The position numbers and the translations under genes were made by a program. A model generated the notes under the pieces. The model was given only the letters and a program-made list of their open reading frames with translations, did no database searches and was not told where the DNA came from. 13,246 nt of DNA from Akkermansia muciniphila (GTDB lineage Bacteria; Verrucomicrobiota; Verrucomicrobiia; Verrucomicrobiales; Akkermansiaceae): contig CALPMD020000009.1 in the NCBI GenBank assembly GCA_943324575.2, forward strand, positions 1-13,246. The letters are read 5' to 3'. Positions 6,756-13,246 of this stretch are shown piece after piece. Each line of letters opens with the position of its first letter. The first letter of the stretch is position 1.

Positions 6756-7757
6756 ATGAGTGAATTGACTTCCGCCATCCAAGTTTGCATCGCCGGGACT
6801 GGCAGTTATCTGCCGGAACGAATCCTGACCAACGCCGAGCTTGCGATCCAAGTGGACACCAGCGACGAGTGGATCACTTCCCGCACCGGCATCAAGGAGC
6901 GCCGGATTGCCGCGGAAGGCGAGTTCACCTCCCACATGGCTTCCTACGCTGCCAAGCGTGCGCTGGAACAAGCCGGCCTCGCCGCTGAAGATGTCGAGCT
7001 GATCATCGTTGCTACCATCACGCCCGACACGCCGACTCCGGCCACCGCCTGTTATGTCCAACAGATCCTCGGCGCGAATCGCGCCGTGGCATTCGACATT
7101 TCTGCCGCCTGTTCGGGATTCCTCTACGCCATGAAAATTTCCAAGCGCCTCATCTCCGACGGCGCTTTCAAAAACGCCCTCATCATCGGCGCTGAAAAAC
7201 TTTCCACCGTTACCAACTGGGAAGACCGCACGACCTGCGTGCTCTTTGGCGATGGTGCTGGTGCCGCTGTTTTACGGCGCTCCGAACCGGGCGAAGGCGC
7301 GATCCTCGCCACCGAGATGGGTACCGATGGCAACCTCACCCATCTGCTCAATATTCCCGGTGGCGGCAGCGCTTGCCCGATCACCAGCAGCAATGTGAAC
7401 GACCACCTTTTCTCGCTCACCATGATGGGCAAGGAAGTCTTCAAACACGCCGTCACTCGCATGAAAGAGGCAGCCGAAAAAGTCATCGAGCGCGCCGGCC
7501 TAAAAGCCGAAGACATCGCCTGCGTCATTCCCCATCAGGCGAATCTGCGCATTATTGATGCCATTGCCGACCGGCTCGCCGTGCCGAACGAGCGCGTCTT
7601 CGTCAACCTCGACAAGTACGGCAACACCTCTGCCGCCGCAGTGGCCATTGCGCTTGATGAAGCAAGCCGCACGGGAGCCTTCAAGCGCGGGGACAATATC
7701 GTACTCGTCGTCTTTGGTGCGGGCCTCACTTGGGCCGCCGCGGCGATCCGTTGGTAG
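6756..7757 (+). CDS. fabH: Beta-ketoacyl-ACP synthase III
   Basis: This enzyme condenses acetyl-CoA (or another short acyl-CoA) with malonyl-ACP to start type II fatty-acid synthesis. It has 333 residues with the complete Cys-His-Asn triad: C119 (DISAACSGF), H260 (IPHQANLR) and N290 (KYGNTSAA). The N-terminal GTGSYLPERILTN and the GDGAGA loop are also typical. I chose the ATG at 6756 (MSELTSAIQ). An in-frame ATG at 6720 adds 12 residues lacking family similarity. It follows plsX and is probably co-transcribed with it. The primer specificity (straight or branched) cannot be read from the sequence. The next gene begins 47 bp later, and no hairpin terminator separates them. Confidence 0.97.
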   Translation: MSELTSAIQVCIAGTGSYLPERILTNAELAIQVDTSDEWITSRTGIKERRIAAEGEFTSHMASYAAKRALEQAGLAAEDVELIIVATITPDTPTPATACYVQQILGANRAVAFDISAACSGFLYAMKISKRLISDGAFKNALIIGAEKLSTVTNWEDRTTCVLFGDGAGAAVLRRSEPGEGAILATEMGTDGNLTHLLNIPGGGSACPITSSNVNDHLFSLTMMGKEVFKHAVTRMKEAAEKVIERAGLKAEDIACVIPHQANLRIIDAIADRLAVPNERVFVNLDKYGNTSAAAVAIALDEASRTGAFKRGDNIVLVVFGAGLTWAAAAIRW

Positions 7758-7804
7758 CCCGTTGCAGGGCTTAGCTCATGTTCTGTTTGTCTTAAAAACC
7801 CATT

Positions 7805-10800
7805 ATGAAAATCCGTCCTATTCATTCGCTTGCCTTCCTTATCCTAGGAGGATGTGCCGTTTTTTTCGTTCTCCACTTCGCCCGATCACCTCTTCCCGCT
7901 GCTCGAAAAAGTGATGCCGCCGAAAGCCCCGCTGCAGTGCCGACCTCCAAGGATTTCAGCTTCGGCTACTTCCCCAACGGGTGGCGCAAGATCAAAGGCG
8001 ATGCATCCCCTGATATCCTGAGCATCGAAACGGGCTACTACGGCTTCAGCGTGGATGTAGACCGCCTTTCCAAGGCCCGCTTTGGCTTGATCAATGACAA
8101 TTGCGATTACTCGCAGGCCCTCGCCGCGGGTACGGAACGACTCGACGACCTTGCTCCCGCTGAATTGTCGATCCAACTTAAGTTGGATGGCAAGGTTTAC
8201 CGCGCGGTGAATTGCTCCGCAGGTCGGAGGGTTGATGGCAACCGGATGTCAGACGCATTCCTTTGGGAATCCGCGCGCCTGGTCCAGCATTTCAGCTTGA
8301 ATGATGTGCAATTCGCCGACGAAGCCGGGAACGTGCTTGGGTGCAGCGCATCACTGGATCTCGTGGCGTGGCCCGACAGCCTGACGCTCACGGCTGACAT
8401 GACGCCGCGCTTCGTGTCTCGCGATGCTGCCGCCAAGGGTGTCGCCGGAGCAGGTTGGTCTGTGGCATCTGCCACCTTGGATTTGGCCAACTCCAAAGAT
8501 CACGACCCCTCGAACTTTACGGTCGAATGTTGGTTCAAATTTCCTGAAGCCAATCCGCCGGCGCAATACCCAGCATGGATTCTGTGCAGGAACCAAAGCA
8601 ACGATGTGGATGGCAACTACGGCTTTACCCTCAATCCCAATAATACGGTGACTGCCTCGATGAACATCGGTGGCAACAAGGAGAATAGTCACGAAATAGT
8701 CTCTAAGAACCCAGCTCCGCTCACACCCGATGTTTGGCACCTTCTGGCGCTCACCTATGAAGGCCAGACGATGACGTTTTACATCGACGGCAAGGCTGTC
8801 GGGACTAAGAAGATCGGGCGGGCACGCACACCGGCGAATTCTTCCTTGCAGATCGGTCAGCGGGCCGACGGGAAGCGCCAAACAGCCCCAGTCACCTATG
8901 ATCAAATTCGCATCTGGGACCGGGCAGTGACGTCTCAGGAGATCGCCGCGCATGCCTCGCAACCCACCAAAATCGATGCTCGCAACGGTCTGGTTTTTGA
9001 AGAGAACTTCGATGTCTATAACGGCAAGTTCACGCCACCGCTCTGGACCAACGCCCAAATCAGTGTCGGCTTGAAAAGTCATGCTCACGACTGGCACGCG
9101 CAGCAGGCGGTGACAGGCGAATGGAACGAAGGTGAACACAAAAGGGTTAGCCTCACTTGCGATGTGTTAGAAGGGCGGCTTCCGCAGAAGGATATCGCCG
9201 TCCGTCTTCTCAATCAGGATTTCCCTGTCCAGTTCGAGGCGAACAATAATTGTCACGTCACACGAGTTAGAAATCCCAAGCGCACCTGGGATGGCACCAA
9301 ATGCGAGGATTTGCGGGAATACGATGAGTTTCTCATCGAGGTCGAAAACAAGAGCGTCAAAAACGGCAGTATTCCATTCCTACTGGACTTCACCTATCCC
9401 TTCGGTATGACGGGACTCTGCCCGATCCTTTGCGGCGCGGATGGAACGCCCACGGGCATTCCGGTGCAACTCAGCAAGAATTGGCACCATTATAGACTAG
9501 GTTGTTATCTGCGCGCCTATACCTTGCTTCCGGCACCTGTGGGCAAATCCACTTACATGATGCGAGTCCCCTACGGCTTTTATGGAACCTTGCCGCAGGC
9601 CACGCATGCTCAGCTTTCACTCGCCAGCGATGCGCGCTGGGGCAATAACAGCGGCAATGGCCGCTGGGATCAAATCGCTGTCGGAGGATGGGGGGAGACC
9701 CTCTGTTTGGATATGGACTTCAGCTTGACCGATAACATCATCACGGATAATCGTGGCATGCTTATCAGGAATGGGAAGGAAGGGCCGAAGTGGGGCTGGT
9801 GTGAAGCCGGATGGGGGGGGGATTGGCTTGGCCTCAAAGATTCCGCTGGCAAGCAACTTTTATTGAATGGGATCAAGACCTCCTACTTGTCCCACGGCCC
9901 CTGCTTGAGCGACGTGCGTTATGACGGACACTACGGCAGCTCACGTGAAGTGAAGCTCAAGAGCACGGTGCGAGTCCCGCGTAGCGACGATTACGTAAGG
10001 ACATACTTCGAGCAATCCTATGACTTCAATGGTACTTTCCCGACCAAGGGTGCTTGGCTTTTCAAAATGGGAAAAACCCATAAACTTGTCACGCCCCGCG
10101 TCGCCTATGGCAATCGCGACGGGTTGATCACCGAACACCAAGCTCCGGCTAAAGCCAAGCCCGGTAATCTCATGGTCGACCATCTCGAACTCACAGGCGA
10201 AGGTCCTTGGTGGGTCGCCTATCCCGATGCCGACGTCCAACTCCCGCCCGGACGTGAAAACTTTGGTAAAGCGAGCCGTGCGTTCATCATCCGCTCGTTC
10301 AAAGCGACCTTTGGCGGCAAGACCATCAGCAAGCCATCGATCTCCCTGATCGTGGGCAACGTCTTGCCAGATGGCAGGCTGGACATCGACTGCGTCATGG
10401 TGCCGCCGAAGGATGTCACGGAATTCCAGCCCGGCGACCGCGTGGAGATGGATGTGGAGTGGATCAACGTGCCGCGCATCGCGGAAGACTACTACGGCCC
10501 CAACGAAGCGCTCCGCACACACCTTGTCGAAGCACCCCGCTCATGGAAGACCGTGCATCGCGAGGCGATCGGCAATGATCTCACGGTCAGCGCCTCTGGA
10601 GGTACCGTGACACACCGCTACCCGATCATCATCCACGCGAAAGAACCGCTTGTGTCCATGAATGCCGTAAAGGATCTCGCCAATAAGCTACCAAGTTCGT
10701 GGGCAGATATCGGATTGCCGAATCGCGTGATTCCTTGGCTGAGGCCCAGTGTCACTGTAGATATCAAGGGCGGCGTGGGTTATGTGCCGATCCGATTTGA

Positions 10801-10996
10801 CGGCTTACCCATTGCCGATGGATACCGACTCTACGAACAGGTGGCTGGAAAGCTCATTCCGCTCGATCAATCCCTCCATGGCAACGATTTTTGGCAGGCC
10901 GACTATGAGGCCACCACAAAAACCTACAGCTTGACCTATAACCTGCCACTCGACGGTAAGCCGACCTCCCGTTGGGTATTCAAGTCAATCAAGTAA
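7805..10996 (+). CDS. Large exported LamG-domain protein of unknown function
   Basis: This is a 1063-residue protein. The N-terminus (MKIRPIHSLAFLILGGC...) has a short basic head and a hydrophobic stretch at 8-25. LGGC at 14-17 could be a lipobox, but the hydrophobic run continues past the Cys, so a signal anchor is equally possible. Residues about 222-386 form a LamG/concanavalin A-like jellyroll, with FTVECWFKF, the WHLLALTYEG strand, FYIDGKAVG and the closing IRIWDRAVTSQEIAAHA. The flanking segments (about 50-200 and 390-1063) look beta-rich and aromatic (GWGETLCLDMDF, GWCEAGWGGDW, YGPNEALRTHL). I do not recognise a catalytic family in them. The arrangement suggests a LamG inserted into or added to a larger beta-sandwich protein acting on, or binding, extracellular glycans. 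That is inference. A run of nine G lies at 9813-9821 inside the frame (W670-G672). A different role from the upstream lipid genes is likely. Confidence 0.85.
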   Translation: MKIRPIHSLAFLILGGCAVFFVLHFARSPLPAARKSDAAESPAAVPTSKDFSFGYFPNGWRKIKGDASPDILSIETGYYGFSVDVDRLSKARFGLINDNCDYSQALAAGTERLDDLAPAELSIQLKLDGKVYRAVNCSAGRRVDGNRMSDAFLWESARLVQHFSLNDVQFADEAGNVLGCSASLDLVAWPDSLTLTADMTPRFVSRDAAAKGVAGAGWSVASATLDLANSKDHDPSNFTVECWFKFPEANPPAQYPAWILCRNQSNDVDGNYGFTLNPNNTVTASMNIGGNKENSHEIVSKNPAPLTPDVWHLLALTYEGQTMTFYIDGKAVGTKKIGRARTPANSSLQIGQRADGKRQTAPVTYDQIRIWDRAVTSQEIAAHASQPTKIDARNGLVFEENFDVYNGKFTPPLWTNAQISVGLKSHAHDWHAQQAVTGEWNEGEHKRVSLTCDVLEGRLPQKDIAVRLLNQDFPVQFEANNNCHVTRVRNPKRTWDGTKCEDLREYDEFLIEVENKSVKNGSIPFLLDFTYPFGMTGLCPILCGADGTPTGIPVQLSKNWHHYRLGCYLRAYTLLPAPVGKSTYMMRVPYGFYGTLPQATHAQLSLASDARWGNNSGNGRWDQIAVGGWGETLCLDMDFSLTDNIITDNRGMLIRNGKEGPKWGWCEAGWGGDWLGLKDSAGKQLLLNGIKTSYLSHGPCLSDVRYDGHYGSSREVKLKSTVRVPRSDDYVRTYFEQSYDFNGTFPTKGAWLFKMGKTHKLVTPRVAYGNRDGLITEHQAPAKAKPGNLMVDHLELTGEGPWWVAYPDADVQLPPGRENFGKASRAFIIRSFKATFGGKTISKPSISLIVGNVLPDGRLDIDCVMVPPKDVTEFQPGDRVEMDVEWINVPRIAEDYYGPNEALRTHLVEAPRSWKTVHREAIGNDLTVSASGGTVTHRYPIIIHAKEPLVSMNAVKDLANKLPSSWADIGLPNRVIPWLRPSVTVDIKGGVGYVPIRFDGLPIADGYRLYEQVAGKLIPLDQSLHGNDFWQADYEATTKTYSLTYNLPLDGKPTSRWVFKSIK
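9813..9821 (+). repeat. Nine-G homopolymer inside the LamG-protein gene
   Basis: Nine consecutive G residues sit in the coding sequence for W670-G671-G672. Losing one G leads to a TGA after about 14 codons. Gaining one leads to a TGA after about 35 codons. A shorter run of six G lies about 120 bp upstream. Homopolymers of this length are prone to slippage, so it could be a phase-variable switch or simply an indel-prone spot in sequencing. Confidence 0.9.
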
Positions 10997-11414
10997 CTCT
11001 GACGAACACATCCCATTCCCTTTGTTTCGCGCCTCATCGACTGGACTCCAAGGCGCCCGTTTTCGGTCTGACAACGAGCGTTTTCGGTCTGGCAACGAGC
11101 GTTTTCGGTCTGGCAACGAGCGTTTTCGGTCTGACAACGAGCGTTTTCGGTCTGGAAACGAGCGTTTTTAGTCTGGCAACGAGCGTTTTTAGTCTGGCAA
11201 CGAGCGTTTTTGGTCTGGCAACGAGCGTTTTTAGTCTGGAAACGAGCGTTTTTAGTCTGGAAACGAGCGTTTTTTAAGGAGTTTCGCCGGCCTGTTCCAC
11301 GCCGCTTTGCCAGTTTCGCTGTAGCAGGCCACACGGCAGCACCCCGGCTTGCGCCAGCCACTAAAATCCATCGTTAGATTTCGCGTGCCGTGGGGTGGGG
11401 GATCTGTTTGAGTC
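10997..11414. other. Gene-free stretch between the LamG gene and hprK
   Basis: Besides the 21-bp array, this 418-bp interval contains no gene I can support. A minus-strand frame opening at a GTG (11361) and continuing to 10936 covers the array and the end of the LamG gene, but its sequence outside the repeats is featureless. No clear intrinsic terminator follows the LamG gene, and no promoter with good consensus is seen before hprK. Confidence 0.6.
11057..11273. repeat. Tandem array of ten 21-bp repeats plus a partial copy
   Basis: Ten consecutive units of exactly 21 bp start at 11057, 11078, 11099, 11120, 11141, 11162, 11183, 11204, 11225 and 11246, with a truncated eleventh at 11267. Each reads GCGTTTT, then CGG, TAG or TGG, then TCTG, then AC, GC or GA, then AACGA. 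The first five units carry CGG and the last five TAG or TGG, so the array has two sub-families. Each junction creates the palindrome AACG-AG-CGTT, repeated at 21-bp spacing (two helical turns). Because 21 is a multiple of three, both strands stay open through the array as degenerate heptapeptides (VFGLATS on plus, NARCQTE on minus). Neither frame has a credible start or domain, so I treat it as a non-coding minisatellite. Confidence 0.97.
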
Positions 11415-12374
11415 ATGGCCATGCCACCACGAGTGAAGACGGTCGCCTCGATTTCGGTCGAAAAGTTTTACGAATCCCACGCGGAGGCACTGGGGCTGCA
11501 GTTGCACGGCGAGCGGGTCGGTTTCGATCGCTTGATCAGCGAGCCCGCCATGAATCGTCCAGGTCTGGCGCTGGCGGGTTTCTTTTCCTACTTCGCCAAG
11601 AAGCGGGTGCAGGTGTTGGGTAATTCCGAGCTGTCGTACTTGAAAAAACTGCCCGAGGCGATGCGGGTCGATCGCTTCCGCCGGATGTGTGATCGGGAGA
11701 TTCCTTGCATCGTGATCGCCCGCGGCTCGACCTTGGACGAAAGCCTAACAGCAGTGGCCAGGGAGCACCGCATCCCGGTTTTTAACACGTCGCAGGTGAC
11801 GATGAATTTCCTCAATGCGGCGACGATCCGGCTGGAGCATGAGTTTGCGCCCAGCGTCACGCTGCACGGCTGCATGGTCGATATGCGTGGGGTGGGGGTG
11901 CTGATCGTCGGCAAGAGCGGATCGGGGAAATCGGAGACCGCGATCGGCCTGTTAGAGCGCGGTGCCTCGTTGGTGGCTGATGATATGGTGCGCATCAAGT
12001 ATGTGGGCGGCGAACTGGTGGCGACTTCGCCAGACCTCTCGCGCGGCTACATGGAGATTCGCGGCATCGGGATCATCAACGTGGCGAACTTGTTCGGCTT
12101 GGCATCGATCCGTCCAGACAAGCGTCTCGATCTGGTCGTTACGCTCAAGCCGCAGGCCGATCTCAACGAGGTGGATCGCATCGGCCTACAACAAAAGACC
12201 TATGAGATTTTGGGCCAGCAGGTGGTCCATGTGGAGATCCCCGTCGGTCCCGGGCGCGACACCGCGCGGATGGTGACGATCGCCGCACTCGATCAGCAGT
12301 TGCGCCGTCTGGGCTACAACATGGCGGACGAATTCAACCAAAAGCTGCTCAACCAAATGGCTGGCGGCAAGTGA
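11415..12374 (+). CDS. hprK: HPr kinase/phosphorylase
   Basis: This bifunctional cytoplasmic enzyme phosphorylates and dephosphorylates a regulatory serine of HPr-like proteins, linking energy and carbon status to regulation. It has 319 residues. The N-terminal domain (about 1-145) contains RVQVLGNSELSYL. The kinase core has the catalytic-region His (H151 in LHGCMVD), the Walker A loop GKSGSGKS (166-173), the acidic pair D189-D190 (VADD) and the family signature MEIRGIGIINV (213-223). The late loop reads VGPGRD (277-282), where many relatives have an Asn after GR. The start could be 11415 or the ATG two codons on (11421). No ptsH, ptsI, ptsN or rapZ is in the window, so its partner is encoded elsewhere. 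The gene ends directly against the convergent HNH gene. Confidence 0.96.
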   Translation: MAMPPRVKTVASISVEKFYESHAEALGLQLHGERVGFDRLISEPAMNRPGLALAGFFSYFAKKRVQVLGNSELSYLKKLPEAMRVDRFRRMCDREIPCIVIARGSTLDESLTAVAREHRIPVFNTSQVTMNFLNAATIRLEHEFAPSVTLHGCMVDMRGVGVLIVGKSGSGKSETAIGLLERGASLVADDMVRIKYVGGELVATSPDLSRGYMEIRGIGIINVANLFGLASIRPDKRLDLVVTLKPQADLNEVDRIGLQQKTYEILGQQVVHVEIPVGPGRDTARMVTIAALDQQLRRLGYNMADEFNQKLLNQMAGGK

Positions 12375-12986
12375 TCAGGCAGAGCGCCGGCCGTCGGTAC
12401 GCTCATGGTGCAGGAAGTGGCCCCAGCTTTCATCTCCGAGCCCGTTTTCGTGCATGCCATAGAGCGGTCGCCAGCGCGGGGCGATGGGTTGGCACTTCGG
12501 GTGCATATTGGCCTCATGCGGCAGTTTGTTGCCTTTGCGCGTGTTGCAGCGGAAACAGGAGGTGACAATGTTATCCCAAGTGGTGCGCCCGCCTTTGTCG
12601 CGGGGTGTGACGTGATCGAGATTGAGCTGCGCCTCCGGTAGAATCTGGGTGCAGTATTGGCAGGTGAAGCGGTCCCGCAGAAAGACATTGCGGCGGGAAA
12701 ATTTGACCTCCAACCGTGGCAAGCGGTCGTATTTGGAAAGGACGACGATTTTCGGCGGGCGGATCGCCAGTCTCGCGCCGTGGATCATTTCCGCTGTTAG
12801 GTGCTCTTGAGAATAGCAGATCCACGAGGAAAGATCGTGGGAATTGAAACGCTCCTCACCTTCCACCTGCACAACCTGCGCGTGGCCCAGGCACAACAAA
12901 TGCAGCGAGCGGCGAACCGAGCAGGTATGGATCGGTTGCCAGAACCGATTCAAAACAAGCACGGGATGTTCGAGTACGCCATTCAT
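12375..12986 (-). CDS. HNH endonuclease-family protein
   Basis: This is a 203-residue protein from the ATG at 12986. A TTG at 12998 would add four residues, but MNGVLEHPVLVLN resembles the family start, and GGGAAAG precedes the ATG. The N-terminal part (LVLNRFWQPIHTCSVRRSLHLL, about 10-31) and FSRRNVFLRDRFTCQYC (96-112) are typical of a widespread stand-alone bacterial HNH family. The HNH core is complete: C109 and C112, then D124-H125 (NLDHVTPRDKGG), N139 (WDNIVTS), and C144 and C147 with N148. A four-Cys zinc knuckle is therefore expected. The substrate is unknown. Relatives are usually single genes rather than parts of restriction systems, and no methylase lies nearby. Its stop is adjacent to that of hprK on the other strand. 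Confidence 0.92.
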   Translation of the reverse strand: MNGVLEHPVLVLNRFWQPIHTCSVRRSLHLLCLGHAQVVQVEGEERFNSHDLSSWICYSQEHLTAEMIHGARLAIRPPKIVVLSKYDRLPRLEVKFSRRNVFLRDRFTCQYCTQILPEAQLNLDHVTPRDKGGRTTWDNIVTSCFRCNTRKGNKLPHEANMHPKCQPIAPRWRPLYGMHENGLGDESWGHFLHHERTDGRRSA

Positions 12987-13246
12987 CAGCTTTCCCAATC
13001 AATCGTAGGCAAGCTAGCAAAGCCCAGCGGCACGGCAACCCAAAAGCGCGCGCGGTTAGAGCGCGTAGATCAAAATTCGCTGTCCAAAAATCCTTGGATC
13101 TGCCATACTCCCGTTCGATCTGGATCTTGACCCAAGTGCCTCTGGATGGCGAATCTGACGCTTTGTGACGAATTTGTCACAAACAACTCCTTGGGCAATC
13201 GTTGCTGGGGCAATAACAAGCGTTCGTGTTCGGCGAGATCGTCACC
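12987..13246. other. Right-edge non-coding stretch
   Basis: No reading frame with family similarity is visible in these 260 bases on either strand. The only structure I can point to is the 22-bp palindrome at 13162-13183. A TTGACC at about 13127-13132 lacks a matching -10 element at 17 bp. Confidence 0.5.
13162..13183. promoter_or_regulatory. 22-bp near-perfect palindrome, probable operator
   Basis: Arms TTTGTGAC (13162-13169) and GTCACAAA (13176-13183) are perfect inverted repeats around a 6-bp AT-rich centre (gaattt). Only one base pair in 22 breaks the symmetry. It lies about 180 bp upstream of the HNH gene, and the gene it serves may be beyond the right edge. The gap between TGTGA and TCACA is 8 bp. 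CRP and Rex sites normally have 6, so I do not assign it to either. Confidence 0.55.

Noticed and set aside
11057..11273. CRISPR array
   Set aside because: The units are contiguous 21-bp copies with no unique spacers and no cas genes nearby.
12375..12986. Homing endonuclease or restriction enzyme of a mobile element
   Set aside because: The HNH gene is free-standing. I see no intron or intein boundaries, methylase, inverted repeats or target duplication around it.
13162..13183. CRP or Rex binding site
   Set aside because: The half-sites look similar, but TGTGA and TCACA are separated by 8 bp rather than 6.

Overview
The window looks like chromosomal DNA from the PVC superphylum, most likely a member of Verrucomicrobiota with moderately high GC. 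This is an inference. It rests on a ribonucleotide reductase that closely resembles the chlamydial one (class Ic-type R2, R1 with stacked ATP-cones), a large exported LamG protein of a kind common in Verrucomicrobiota and Planctomycetes, a stand-alone HPr kinase, and translation starts that mostly lack Shine-Dalgarno sequences.

Layout. (1) Minus strand, 1-4178: nrdB followed by nrdA, read leftwards. nrdA runs off the left edge. The nrd control region (about 4290-4355) holds an NrdR-box match, two DnaA-box-like 9-mers and a separate palindrome. (2) 4179-4849: a divergent intergenic region with no convincing gene, ending in a long leader for the next operon. (3) Plus strand, 4850-7757: yceD (DUF177)-rpmF, an intrinsic terminator, then plsX-fabH. 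This is the widely conserved cluster linking a ribosomal protein to phospholipid and fatty-acid initiation. (4) Plus strand, 7805-10996: a 1063-residue exported or membrane-anchored LamG protein of unknown function, with a 9-G homopolymer in its coding sequence. (5) 10997-11414: a gene-free stretch dominated by ten 21-bp tandem repeats whose junctions form short palindromes. (6) Plus strand, 11415-12374: hprK. (7) Minus strand, 12375-12986: an HNH endonuclease-family gene converging on hprK with zero bases between the two stop codons. (8) 12987-13246: non-coding, with a near-perfect 22-bp palindrome.

The housekeeping genes supply DNA precursors (nrdAB), membrane-lipid precursors (plsX, fabH), a ribosomal protein (rpmF) and carbon-signalling phosphorylation (hprK). 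The two most unusual things are the R2 subunit, which has leucine where class Ia enzymes carry the radical tyrosine and Chlamydia carries phenylalanine, and the phased 21-bp repeat array. No mobile element, CRISPR array, rRNA or tRNA was recognised.
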